DNA of 64,000 bases from Xiphydria camelus (taxonomy: Eukaryota; Arthropoda; Insecta; Hymenoptera; Xiphydriidae): contig OY783191.1 of the NCBI GenBank assembly GCA_963678675.1, positions 23,807,368 through 23,871,367 on the forward strand. Direction: 5' to 3'. Both the position numbers and the translations under genes were made by a program. Below are positions 46,758 through 56,960 of this stretch, one piece after another (within the stretch, counting starts at the first letter, position 1; each line of letters starts with the position of its first letter). The notes under the pieces were generated by a model. The model saw only the letters and a list, made by a program, of their open reading frames with translations, was not told the origin of the DNA and searched no databases.

Positions 46758-47505
46758 TTATTGACATGTGTATTTCAATATCTTTCTGTTGAATTACAAA
46801 AAAAGTTTCATAAAGTTTCAAAGCCAATGTTATTGTGTTTTATAGATTAGAGTGTGTACTATAAAATCATAATAAACACATAGTCATCATTTGTCATCTG
46901 GAAGAATTATTTTCATTTTTAACTGTTCTGACAAGCGATGTACAGTGGGATGAAATCCCGGAAAGCTGGCCAAAATTCTAAAACGCGTATTAATCAAGGT
47001 GAAATTCAGTATTCAGGGATTTTTAAGGTCGCTGATTACGAATCCAAAATCAAAATTTCGAAAAACAATATGGCGGATCCAATATGGCGGAAAGGTTCCT
47101 CAAAAATTGATCGAATCTGGATGAAATTGAGTACTCGGGGGTTTTTGGGGTTGCTAATTACGAATCCAAAGTCAAAAGTTAGACAAACAATATGGCGGAT
47201 CAAATATGGCGGAAATGTTCCTCAATAATTGATCGAATCTAGGTGAAATTGAGTACTCGGGGATGTTTGGGGTCGCTGATTATGAATCCAAAGTCAAAAT
47301 TTCGAAAAACAATATGGCGGATCCAATATGGCGGAAAGGTTTCTCAAAAATGGCATGTGTGTTTAAATATCTTTTTGTTGAATTACAAAAAAAGTTTCAT
47401 AAAGTTTCAAAGTGTTATTGTGTTTCGTAGGCTAGAGTGTCTACTATAAAATTATAAGAAACATATAGTCGCCATTTGTCGCCTGGAAAAATTATTTTAA
47501 TTTGT
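46758..47505. repeat. Tandem repeats flanked by a 150-bp direct repeat
   Basis: Three units of about 140 bp (about 46,935-47,350) share GAAATTGAGTACTCGGGG, GCTGATTACGAATCCAAA and CAATATGGCGGATCCAATA. On both sides lies a copy of a segment with GTTGAATTACAAAAAAAGTT and TAGAGTGT (46,758-46,925 and 47,355-47,505). Two further related units occur inverted at 48,330-48,580. Confidence 0.75.
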
Positions 47506-47619
47506 TATTGTGGTTGTGGTTGTTCAAGGAAAGGGCAACACGAAGGATGGAAATACTGCTAGACGGTTTTTCAAAAATGCAGAGAAGGTGTCAGAAATAA
47601 CTAGAATAGTTAGAAAATC

Positions 47620-48200
47620 TCATAGTACGTTTTTTCACAATTCTAGATGCATTGTCAAGTGGATATTCTTTCAATTTGGCAGAATTCGAAAAGTATAACA
47701 TAGAAACTGCAAAACACTATGTGAATTTGTATCCTTGGTATCCAATGCCTGTAAGTCTGCACAAAATTCTTATCCATGGTGCAGCTGTAATGGATTACCT
47801 AATCTGTCCAATTGGCCAATTGTCCGAAGATGCGTTAGAAGCTAGGCATAAGGAATTTAGAAAATATCGAGAGCATTATACCAGAAAAGTTTCCAGAACG
47901 AAGTGTAATGAAGAAATTTTACACTCATTGTGTGTGTGTGTGTGTGTGTGTGTTAACCCTTTCAGAACGGCCGCCGTACATGTACGTTTTACATAACGTT
48001 GTACATATACGGCGGCCATCCTGAAAGAGTTAATATCATCGGATCCTGTTATTAGCAGCATTAGACCTTTACAAATCCGGAACAATGGAACTCTTTCGAA
48101 AGAAGTCAGATCCCTTCTTCACATTCCCCAAGAGAGTTTTACACAAGAGGGGGTTCTGATGATAACCGTGATGAAGATGATGAGGAGGAAGAGTGTTGTT
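47620..48200 (+). pseudogene. Transib (RAG1-like) transposase, C-terminal fragment
   Basis: The frame reads LDALSSGYSFNLAEFEKYNI, ETAKHYVNLYPWYPMPVSLH, KILIHGAAVMDYLICPIGQL, SEDALEARHKEFRKYREHY and SRTKCNEEILHSL. The glutamate-containing block SEDALEARHKEFRKYRE aligns with the catalytic Glu region of Transib and RAG1 cores (known form SE...E..NK.FR.FR). The reading is broken by a GT run and a TTAA MITE (47,957-48,029), and resumes in another frame as ISSDPVISSIRPLQIRNNG. The two upstream catalytic Asp regions are absent. A splice acceptor before LDALSS is possible. Confidence 0.75.
47957..48029. mobile_element. 73-bp TTAA MITE inside the transposase fragment
   Basis: TTAA at 47953-47956 and 48030-48033. 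The ends CCCTTTCAGAACGGCCGCCG and CGGCGGCCATCCTGAAAGAG are inverted. The element is nearly a single hairpin and abuts a GT microsatellite (about 47,928-47,952). Confidence 0.88.
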
Positions 48201-48329
48201 AAGTTTTCATGTAATAATATTAACACATTAATCACATCTTCATTGTCTATATATTACAGTTTTTGTAACATACTATCAACTTGATTTATTTTTATTATGT
48301 TGTACTGCAAAACACAGCGACGCATCGAT

Positions 48330-48580
48330 TTTCGAAAATCTCGTTCGCCATATTGGATCCGCCATCTTGAATTTTTGAAATCTGACTTCAGATTCGTGAT
48401 CAGCGATCCAAAAAACCCCTCTATACCAAATTTGGCATGAATCCGTTGATTTTTGAAAACCTCGTCCGCCATATTGGATCCGCCATTTTGAATTTTTTAA
48501 ATCTGACTTTAGATTCGTGATCAGCGATCCAAAAAACCCCTCTATACCAAATTTGGCATGAATCCGTTTATTCATTTAAT
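48330..48580. repeat. Two tandem units near the Transib right end
   Basis: Two units of about 127 bp share CGCCATATTGGATCCGCCAT, TCGTGATCAGCGATCC and CTCTATACCAAATTTGGC. The orientation is opposite to the array at 46.9-47.3 kb, so the element's halves mirror each other loosely. Confidence 0.75.
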
Positions 48581-48615
48581 TAATTCCACCTAAATCACGG
48601 AAATTGACCACTGTG

Positions 48616-48861
48616 CGACACTCGGATGCCTTAGAGCAAAGCTCGCTGGCAGGCGAGTGGGGGCTGATGGAAGGGAACCGGGAAATTCAAAAGGGTTAAA
48701 ACCGTTTCCTCCCTCGATTACTCCCTCCCGTTGCCGGTAAGGAGCTCGATTGAGGAAAGGGAGTTGGACGACCAGGAGGGGGAAAGAACACTCTACTTTA
48801 CCTCCGACCACTTAACGTTGGGACGACGACTGCGTCCTCCGGTAGCCCCTCCAAGGGGGTT
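48616..48861. other. R2-type element 5' leader, part 2
   Basis: GC-rich non-coding sequence from the Transib duplication to the 5' end of the retrotransposon. No ORF. A stretch of purine-rich and CTCC-rich blocks is present. Confidence 0.6.
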
Positions 48862-49111
48862 AAATGTACAAAAGTAAAATATAAACGTATTCAAGCGGAA
48901 CAATGATTGATACAAATCACACGCGTGAGTTTCCTTAGTTTTTCATAAGTACAATTTAAGAATTTTCTATTTTCATATTTTATAGATTTATATGCAAGGG
49001 GGATTAGGGTGCGATTAATAATGTAAAAGGCCAAGGCCATACAGTAAGAAATAATAATAATATAAACGCGTATTCTTCAGTTTTTAGGGCTCTATCATAC
49101 ACTATATATAC
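48862..49111. repeat. 250-bp target-site duplication, right copy
   Basis: Matches 39,706-39,955 almost exactly. Beyond 49,111 the sequence (TACACTACTTACAC) agrees with what follows the family copy at 23,345, as expected for the continuation of the original locus. Confidence 0.8.
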
Positions 49112-49141
49112 TACACTACTTACACTATTTATTTAAATATA

Positions 49142-49810
49142 CAGGGTGTTACTTAATGATAGGCCGTAATTACAAGGGCACGTTACTGAATCTATTTCCA
49201 GTAGAAAAGTTCATATTAACATGTGTCCTAAAATGTCTGATTTTCAAGATACAGGACGTCAAAGTTTAAAAAAATCGGTTTTTTAATAATATCTCAAAGA
49301 TCCTTGTGCCGATTTTGTTGACATTTGGCACTGTTGTTTATTGTAATAAGATACTAAGTTAACACTAACTAGAAGATAATTATGAGTTCCAGTGGCGTCC
49401 CGGGGGACAGTCTCACGAATAATATTTTTTTTCCTCAAAAACGAAGTGAGGTACGAAATAATGTCAAGAGACAAAAAAGTTGTATTTTTAGCTGCTTAAT
49501 CTGAAAAAATTTTACACTTTTTTTGTCAATATTATTCGTGAGATTGTCCCCCGGGACGCCACTGGAACTCATAATTATCTTCTAGTTAGTGGTAAGTTAG
49601 CGTCTTATTACAATAAAAAACTGTGCCAAATGTCAACAAAATCGGCACAAAGATCATTGAGATATTAAAAAACTGATTTTTTTGAAACTTTGACGTCCTG
49701 TATCTTGAAAACCAGACATTTTAGGACACATGTTAATATGATCTTTTCTACTGGAAATTGATTCAGTAATGTGCCCTTGCAATTACGGCCTATCAATTAG
49801 TAACACTCTG
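49142..49810. mobile_element. Mariner-type MITE (CAGGGTGTTACTTAATGAT), copy 2
   Basis: TA flanks both ends. The same arms and central GTGGCGTCCCGGGGG segment are found as in copy 1 at 34,448. The right end is CTCTG rather than CCCTG, a degraded end. Confidence 0.85.
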
Positions 49811-49814
49811 TACA

Positions 49815-50060
49815 TACACTATGCAAAAAAAAACAAGCTCGAAGTCGTGAACAGACCGGGCAAGCTAAAAATGGCGCGTTGCCACGAGTCGACTCAAGTC
49901 GAACGATTTGGTAGTTCGACCGTATATATATATAGTTGACATAAAATTTCTTTGTTATGAGTCGAATCGCATGAAGTCGCAAGACGAGCTACTTCGTTCG
50001 ATTCGACTAATAACAAAGAAATTTTAAGTCGACTATATACGGTCGAACTACCAAGTAAAT
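49815..50060. mobile_element. Foldback element next to the MITE, copy 2
   Basis: Same structure as 35,150-35,400, with arms containing TAGTTCGACCGTA and AAATTTCTTTGTTAT and their mirrors. Its right edge is cut by the next insertion. Confidence 0.75.
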
Positions 50061-50553
50061 GCATGATTTTTTGTTTAAAAATAAAAAAATGAAAAACTGG
50101 AAGATTTTACAAAACTAATACAGGGAAAAATAAAAATAAAAATTATATTTCACTTTGAACCGTTTTTTTTTCGAAAAAAGGGTATGTAGCCAAATGGCAA
50201 CATCATGCATTAAGTACAGAGTATGACATTACATTACGTGTGAAATTTTTTGACACGTTTATTGAAACATAATTCTACACCGCAATTCTCACACTTGGTA
50301 TAGGTAAGTCCTTTGCAGTTAGGCAGCTTGTGCATCTCGTTTTCTTATCCCGTTGCTCGCCGGTTGTCTGCAGACTGGGACATGTCAATAATACAGTGAC
50401 ATGAGCGCCATGTACCAACAAATGCTTACAGCCTATTATAAAGCAATAAGTAGCCCAACGGATACTCCATGCAGCAAGTCGATATTTGCTCTAGTGTGAG
50501 TTTGAAAGGTATAGTAGGCAGTGTGTTGCCGAAAAGCAACAATATGCATTTAA
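50058..50553 (-). mobile_element. piggyBac remnant with Cys-rich C-terminal domain
   Basis: The right end GCATTTAAGGG is followed by TTAA (50554-50557). The left end has a matching AAATGCATGATT but has lost its TTAA. On the minus strand, about 50,335-50,230, the reading is HKLPNCKGLTYTKC ENCGVELCFNKR ending VKKFHT and stop, with RCTSC in a neighbouring frame just upstream. That is the pattern of the Cys-rich zinc domain closing piggyBac transposases. The related segment at 35,382-35,410 lacks the insertion. Confidence 0.65.
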
Positions 50554-50554
50554 G

Positions 50555-51600
50555 GGTTAAGAGACTAAAAACTACTCGCTGCAGCTACTCGTTCTCGCGC
50601 CGTCGTCTGTCGTATTCTCGCCCCCGGCGTTGCCACCTCGGCTTCACGGATGCAACGCTCCGCGTTGGACTTCCCTGCCTTCTCGTCATCTTCCGTCCCA
50701 GTCCCCTGCGTAAGCCAACGCCGATCCAATGGCCTCGATGGCTGCCTTCTCTGAAGAAGGCTTCCTTGCTGCTCCTTCGAGTTACGGCATCTGACAAAAA
50801 ACATTACAAAATGATGTATTGCAATCATTACTTTGAAAGGTTTTTACTTCGTAAATATATTTCAAAAACAATAATTTACATGAAAAAATATTAATCACTC
50901 TCACCTTGGAGCCTGAACTCTTTAAGGAGAAACTTGCTAGACGCTTTACGGACGTTCGTGAATTTAACAGCCAGATCATTTGTTAAATATTTCTTCATGG
51001 TGTTCACCACGCTTTTGGAAATATTTTCTTCTACATCCATGAGCGAGTTGAGAGAAGAAATCTGCAAGTAAAGTTAAAATTTGTAATATATGGACGTGCG
51101 TCACTTTAAGTGGATGAAAATTTTCATCCTTCAACATCCTCCCAACCGTGGACTTGCTGATTCTAACCTCTGTTGCCACAGCTCGAATACTCGTTCGAGG
51201 GTTATTCCTTATTCTTTCTAGCACAGCATCGATATTTTGCTGCACCTGTAATCTTCTGGGACTTCCTAAAATAATTATAAAAACCCTATATAATTCAGCC
51301 CTGACAAATACAATCTTATCGCGCTATACCTTATCAAGGAGATCTTTCGACTTGATGATTCCGAAACGTTTTTATCGGGAAATATTTATATATTTCTAAA
51401 ACATACGGTAGTGTTCACGAATATTGTAAAATATCGCAGGAATGTTACAGAAAAGTTACTTGCAAAAACGTGCTTTGTGGGGTGTAAATGATGATATTTT
51501 GTAATTTCCATCGTTATACCAGAGGCGAAGAAGAGATGAAATAGAAATGAGGTACATGTACACTTCAGGTTTGACAGGTCGTGTATAAATTGGAACTTGT
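50555..51600 (-). pseudogene. Mariner-like HTH fragment in a duplicated segment, copy 4
   Basis: This segment matches 35,402-36,330. On the minus strand, from 51,245: MQQNIDAVLERI, IRAVATEVRISKSTVGRML, KDENFHPLKVTH. About 130 bp present here (50,940-51,075) and absent in the other copy read KKYLTNDLAVKFTNVRKASS, which faintly resembles the DUF4806-type insect domain. That naming is weak. Confidence 0.5.
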
Positions 51601-51689
51601 GATAGTATGAAAGAGGAAATATATCGATAGAGAAAAAATAATGATAAAGTAATTACTTGATTATTGTGATCCAATTCCATATATATTGC

Positions 51690-52015
51690 ATCTATTTTTC
51701 TGCCACGGCTTGTTGATGGAGAAGAAAAACCATTGATTCGTCCCGTGCTCGCATGACGCTGAAAACAAAAAATAGAATATTCACAAAGATATATGTCCTT
51801 CATAGGCAATCAAAGTGAGGTTAGAATGGTCAGATAGAAAGTAACTTATCTGATGGCAATTCTTCTGAGATGCTGCCGTCTCCTTTCCTGCTCTGTATGC
51901 ACAGGCATCCAGAGAAAAGTAGCACTGCATCCGTTCACTATCACGATTCACGATTATTAAAAAAAAATACAAACGATTTGCAAACTACACGGAGCGTCTG
52001 TCACATTCACCACTA
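51690..52015. repeat. Inverted partner of 36,930-37,260
   Basis: Shared markers CCGTCTCCTTTCCTGCTC, GTCTGTCACATTCACCACTA and CTCGCATGACGCTGAA, in reverse orientation to the first copy. Short open readings on the minus strand are of unknown identity. Confidence 0.6.
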
Positions 52016-52101
52016 TTCGCCAGGGCCGTCCCGAAAAAAGGGGATGTTTTCAGCCTCTCTCCAGGGCCGTACTCTTTTTCCCGGGACGGCCCTGGCGAAT
52101 T
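52016..52101. mobile_element. 86-bp hairpin element (GCCAGGGCCGTCCCG)
   Basis: The ends ATTCGCCAGGGCCGTCCCG and CGGGACGGCCCTGGCGAAT are perfect 19-bp inverted repeats around a 48-bp middle with a further CCAGGGCCGTAC. Superfamily unknown. Confidence 0.8.
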
Positions 52102-52339
52102 TCTAAACACAAAAATAGCCGTAGCGCCTAAACTAAAATAGCTAGAAAAAAAAGTCATAAAGCAAAGATTAGAATGTTATTATCTACAACTTTTATTAAG
52201 GTCATTTTGTCGAAAAAAAAAAATAATAATAAAATAATAAAAAAGCCTTTTGATTCGGTACTCTGGAGACTACCCTTAAACAGCCCTGAAAAAATCACCC
52301 TACCCTCGTCGATTTTTTTGCGGCATAGGTAAAAATGTA

Positions 52340-52830
52340 TAAGTGCCTTGGACTAAGTGATTAGGTACCTCAGTTGGGGCCAGATTGGGGTACCCAATGT
52401 AGTCCCAACTAAACGCTAATACTATATCGTATCACCTGACCCAAATTTCAGTCACTAAAATTTCGGAATAGATTTCAATTTTATTTATTCTGTAATAGAA
52501 ATGGCCAATTTATCATTATATGTATCTTACTCCACTCAATTTGAAAAATGCTGTAAAGATGATTAAAAACGCAATTATCAAAGAATGAAATATATTATAT
52601 ATTTATTATACCAGTGTCATCATAATAAAGTTAGTAAAGTTTTTGAGGCGATGCTATCAACATTAAAACATAAAAATTATACAATATTTCTTGCTAGGGT
52701 AGTGATTAGGTACCTTAGTTTGGGCCAGATTGGGCTGTCCAACGTAGCCTCAACTAAACGCTAATACTACATCGTATCACCTGACCAAAATTCCAGTCAC
52801 TAAAAGTTCGGAATAAGTTCTAAATGTCCA
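52340..52830. repeat. Direct repeat pair of about 135 bp
   Basis: Units at about 52,348-52,480 and 52,690-52,825 share GTGATTAGGTACCT, GGGCCAGATTGGG, CAACTAAACGCTAATACTA and CGTATCACCTGACC. No ORF. Confidence 0.75.
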
Positions 52831-52894
52831 GATTTATTTTTACTTCCGGTACATAAATAAAATAAACAATTGTATCTATTCGATTTATTATATT

Positions 52895-53010
52895 TTATTC
52901 AAATTGGGCCGCCCAATTGGGGCCTAATTGGCGCCCAATTACAGATTGGGCCAACTTGGGCAGATTTCCACACGGGCACGCGCCACTTCTGTGTGAATTG
53001 CGCCTTAGAG
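52895..53010. repeat. Inverted fragment of the CCCAATTGGG repeat plus GTGGCG array
   Basis: GGGCCGCCCAATTGGGGCC up to TTTCCACACGGG is the reverse complement of the start of the repeat at 22,818. It then joins GCGCCACTTCTGTGTG, the unit of the array at 22,399. The junction order is the same as at 22.8 kb, so the two repeats move together. Confidence 0.7.
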
Positions 53011-53023
53011 GAGCGGAGACTAA

Positions 53024-53657
53024 ACCCGGCCCTACATTGAGGGGCAGGCGAAATAGGCGACGCAGGGCAGGGTAGGCGACGCAGGACAGGAAAAAATACA
53101 TGCTACGCAGTGTGAACGCATATTGGAAAGCAGTCCTGGCAGTTTTCAGTCCTGGCAGTTCTTGCTATGAAGTGTTGGCGTGCGAGTGCGAATAGCAAAT
53201 AATATTATTTGGACATAGAAAGAGTTTTTTTATTTTAATCATGGCTTTCTTTCTGGACAGTTCCGAGTCAGAGTCGGACGCAGAATTTAATTGCGTGGCT
53301 TCAAGACACATTTAATGTACATTTAATCGAAATTTCAACAAAAGATTCAGAAAGTTTATACTCTAAAGACTTGTTACAGTTGTTTATTTTCAAGTTTGGA
53401 GTAAAATTTACTGTGTTAGGTCTAATTTCGCTTAAGTGATCGGCATTTCCCCACTTTCCCCTTCCGCTAAGCCAAAAACTGCTTCGCACGCGCGCAGGAA
53501 ACTGTGTCCAGGAGACTGCGCCACGTAGGCACAGTCCTGCACTACCCTACTCTTCGTCTTAATTCGCGCGGGTCTATTGAATTGTACAGGATACAGAAAC
53601 CTGTACTGTCCTGCCCTGCGTCACCTACATCGCCTACCTCTCAATATGCGGCGGGGT
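53024..53657. mobile_element. 634-bp non-autonomous Harbinger, TAA duplication
   Basis: TAA lies at 53021-53023 and 53658-53660. The ends ACCCGGCCCTACATTGAGG and CCTCTCAATATGCGGCGGGGT are inverted and extend about 60 bp through GACGCAGGGCAGG. Inside, the plus strand reads MAFFLDSSESESDAEFN at about 53,241, possibly the first codons of a lost transposase. Confidence 0.8.
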
Positions 53658-53660
53658 TAA

Positions 53661-54479
53661 GGGGAGCGCCCAGTGCAGATGGTCGAAAAAAATTGATTTT
53701 TTTTATTGCTTTCAAAATTCCCCAATGCTATGTAGAATATTCCTAGAAAGGTTTTAGAACGATATCCATATTAGTTTTCGAGTTACAGCCGTCTAAGCGT
53801 AAACGCTTCTCACAGCTATACAGCCACTTTGCGCGCAGTTGAACGTGTTTTTCTCGAAACATGGTTTTCGAAATTTGTGTGAATGATATCTCGAGAACTA
53901 TTTAAGATTTTTGCCTGAAATTTTAACTAGTTATACAAAATAGTTATAGATCTCAGTTAAACCAACTTGTTTGTAAAATAATTGTTATAAAAATGGTTTA
54001 TAAATGTTTATAACTCGAAATTTTAGCAAGAAAATCGGACTTTTACATCAAACCTCATCTAATTTTTTTTCATGTTTTTCTACATATTATTGGTTTACCG
54101 ATGAATTATAAATGTTATTAACGAGAAAATTTGTTTTCACATGTTGCAAGTTTACTATAAAGGACAGTAGAACTCCCACAAATTCGACATCGCCATTTCG
54201 AGACGTCCTGTATCAATGCTTACAAATCCACCATTGTTTTTTCTTAAATCTAAAAAAATATTTTTGAGTAGTTTAATACATGTACTTTCAGATCACCATA
54301 ATTGATATGCGAAAAAAAAAGGTGTGAGTGCCGTTGTACCCACGGAGGATATGTAAACATCTTACAATTATCTGCGGTCCGAGTTTAATTGGGGAATATG
54401 ACGTCGTAGTTCGACATAAAGAAGTTAAATTTTTTATATAATAAAATATTTATTATTATTATATTAGATTTATAACTTA
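53661..54479. other. No gene recognised
   Basis: The sequence is AT-rich with motifs such as GAACTATTTAAGATTTTTGCC and GAGACGTCCTGTATC. It may be untranslated transposon debris. No ORF or partner was found in the window. Confidence 0.4.
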
Positions 54480-55243
54480 CTAGCAGCCCGTCCCGGCTTC
54501 GCACGGGTATATTGTGGATTGATTTTGTCCGTCCACCATTGTTTAAATACATTTTTAATACAAAACTTTTAGTATTTTTCCCGGGCTACGCAATGGTCAT
54601 ATTGGATTTGACCTTGACCATGACCTTCAAGGTTATATCAAGGTCAAATAAATTTTTTTTCACGTTCAAATGTGTCCTTGACCATTTTTTTTCATGTCAG
54701 CTTTTACCTTTATTGTCAGCGGAGGTCAAATTTAGGTCAAGTATATTTCGACTTTTTGAATACCCTGTATAAGATTTACTAACTCAGAAACCTTCGCGGA
54801 TATGCGTCCAACTGTTCCTCAAATTTTCATCGCAATCGAATGAACGGTTTAGGAAGATATAATAATCATCCGTACCAGTACTTTTTGAACACCCTGTATA
54901 AGATTTACTAACTCAGAAACCTTCGCGGGCATGCGACCAACCATTCCCCAACTTTTCATCGCAATCGGATGAACGGTTTAGGAAGGCATAATAATCATCA
55001 GTACCGGTACTTTTTGAACACCCTGTATAAGATTTACTAACTCAGAAACCTTCGCGGGCATGCGTCCAACCATTCCCCAAAGTTTCATCGCAATCGGATG
55101 AACGGTTTAGGATAGCATTTGATATTACCTTAAAGGTCACGGTCAAGGTCAAATCCAATACGACCACTGGGTAGCCACGAGAAAATCCTTAAAGTTTTGT
55201 ATTAAACATTTTTCTCTAAAATGTTTTCCCGTTGAGATAATCC
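54480..55243 (-). mobile_element. Helitron, 3' part, copy 2
   Basis: On the minus strand it ends with hairpin CCCGTGCGAAGCCGGGACGGG, TG and CTAG at 54,480-54,483, followed by T. It contains three of the roughly 128-bp units and the inverted GACCTTGACCATGACC segments. It stops at about 55,243, after GTTGAGATAATC, so the 5' end is lost. Confidence 0.85.
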
Positions 55244-56600
55244 AGCTTGCGCGAATAGTATGCGCAGTAGCGCCACACACACACTGACGCAGTCACATGT
55301 ACACGGCTTACGTCTGACGCTCGATTTCCCAGGAAGGTCCCACCGTAGAGCCATAGCATAGATGTTTACACATCCAAAATATCTTTGAAAATAATACGAA
55401 TGAAAAAAGCGTTGTTTTTCGACCTTCCACACTGGGCGCCCTCCTTAAGGCAAGGCGCACATTGAAACACATGCGACGTAATCCACGCAGAGCAGCACAA
55501 GCGACACAGTGCACGAAATTCGTGAGCTGAGCCAGCTAAAGCAAGGCGCACATTGAGACACATGCGACGCAACCCACGCAAGGCAGCACACACGCCACGT
55601 TTTTGTATCATGTAGGTAGCGAGCATTGCACGCCCGCATATTAAGCGCGGTCTCTTACGGTTCGGTGTGGCTTCGGCGCAATAATTCGGAGCATCGATAC
55701 AAAATGTATAGAGCAACAACCAGTCGGTATGCTGCACCGATACCGAGCGCGATTTTTGCTCGAAGCATACCGACCCGTGAGAGACCGCGCTAAGGCGCAG
55801 CACACCGTAGGCCACGAATGCGCCAAACAAAACTTGCGTCGCCCAGTGTTTGAGACACAGATTACGTGTGCATGCGTTTGTTGCGTTGAACCAAGACGGA
55901 ATTGAAAAGGGATAGACGGTATTCGACACATCAATTCTCGCACCGGTGCATACTATCACGATCGAAAATATCTTGCCCTTAGCGAAGTGATATATTTCGG
56001 CGAACGTGTAGGCTGCAGCGTTATGCCGCCGCTCCCGTGGACTGATTGTCGTTCCGATATTCCGATAGCTGTCAATTCGGGAGATCGTAGCGTCTAACCT
56101 CGAAATCTTTTAATCTTTAATCTTTTACAAGTGATAAGAAATAATCATTCGGGTTTCTTTTCGACAAAATTCCCCAAGTGTTTAAAAACCGGTATCCGAT
56201 TTGCCAACAACTTTTGCTTCGCCTTCAACTGATATTTAGTGTTACCGCACAACGAGTAAGTTATGAGATTTTCATCAAGTCTTTGACAGTCCGGTTTTTA
56301 AACTCTTAGGGAATTTCATTGAAGAAACCCAAATTATTATTTTTTATCACTTCTACAAATTACCCACCATTCTTTACAAATTCACGATTTCGAGGTTAGG
56401 CGCTTCGATCTACCGAACTGACTGCTGTCGGGAAATCAGACGTTTGACACTTTTCGCTCTTACGCCACTGAACTCTACAGTTCAGTGTCTCACGCAGCAC
56501 ACAGAGCGCACTCTTCTCAAGCCAACTCTAACTATAAAATTCTTGACCGTCGGTAAAGTTTCGGCTATGTCGGTATCTAAGCTTGTTTAATTTGGGATGA
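55244..56600. other. Unassigned region with a short tandem repeat and a hairpin element
   Basis: Two units at about 55,455-55,500 and 55,545-55,595 share AAGGCGCACATTGARACACA and GCGACG. A hairpin element (55,653-55,796) has ends AGCGCGGTCTCTTACGG and CGTGAGAGACCGCGCT, with GGTATGCTTCGAGC-like inner pairs. From 56,100 to 56,480 lies sequence faintly like 24,500-24,700. The long minus-strand ORF at 55,366-55,959 crosses these repeats and I do not take it as a gene. Confidence 0.5.
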
Positions 56601-56603
56601 TAC

Positions 56604-56960
56604 ATACCGTATGTCCCACTCTGTACGGGCCAGTTTGAAGTTACCTTCGGGGAGGCTTGGTCGGTACTTGAGTGATTTAATACCGGTAGAAGTCGAGTAG
56701 GTAGTTAGAGTTGGTGTCAATTCGAGAGATCGAAGCGTCTAACCTCGAAATTATGAATTTGTGAATAATGTTGAGTAATTTCCATTCCATTTAAATCCAT
56801 AATTTCGAGATTAGACGCTTCGATCTCCCGAATTGACACCAACTCTAACTACCGACTCGACTTCTACCGGTATTAAATGTTTCGATTACCGACCAAGCCT
56901 CCCTGAAGGTAACTTTCAAACTGGCCCGTACAGAGTGGGACATACGGTACGGTATAGGTA
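56604..56960. mobile_element. Foldback element, arms of about 165 bp
   Basis: The arms ACCGTATGTCCCACTCTG and CAGAGTGGGACATACGGT run through GGAGGCTTGGTCGGTA, AATACCGGTAGAAGTCGAG and TCGAAGCGTCTAACCTCG, with mirrors. The loop is near 56,785. No ORF. Confidence 0.85.

Larger units (their letters stand above)
46421..48615 (+). mobile_element. Transib element, defective, with RSS-like ends
   Basis: The ends are CACAGTGGTCAATTTCCGTG and its exact complement. CGACA flanks both sides (46416-46420 and 48616-48620). Transib elements have 5-bp, GC-rich duplications and ends beginning with a CACWRTG heptamer like the V(D)J recombination signal (CACAGTG). The inside carries the C-terminal part of a RAG1-like transposase (about 47,620-48,200), tandem repeats with ATGGCGGATCCAATATGG, and a nested TTAA MITE. 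The N-terminal part of the transposase is missing. Confidence 0.85.
39956..48861 (-). mobile_element. R2-clade non-LTR retrotransposon with nested Transib
   Basis: On the minus strand, from 48,861: a 5' region, an N-terminal zinc-finger domain, a low-complexity linker, reverse transcriptase, a CCHC motif, a restriction-like endonuclease region, and a 3' UTR of about 1 kb ending at 39,956. It is GC-rich in the coding part and is flanked by a 250-bp direct repeat. It is not in 28S rDNA, the usual R2 site. Frameshifts and one stop disable it. A Transib element (46,421-48,615) lies in its 5' region. Confidence 0.85.

Noticed and set aside
39706..49111. The 250-bp direct repeats considered as LTRs of a retrovirus-like element
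   Set aside because: The repeats belong to a separate dispersed family whose adjoining part is present on one side only. They lack TG...CA ends, and the enclosed RT is of the R2 type, without protease, integrase or a primer-binding site.
55366..55959. 197-codon minus-strand ORF
   Set aside because: It runs through a tandem repeat and a hairpin element and has no domain pattern.
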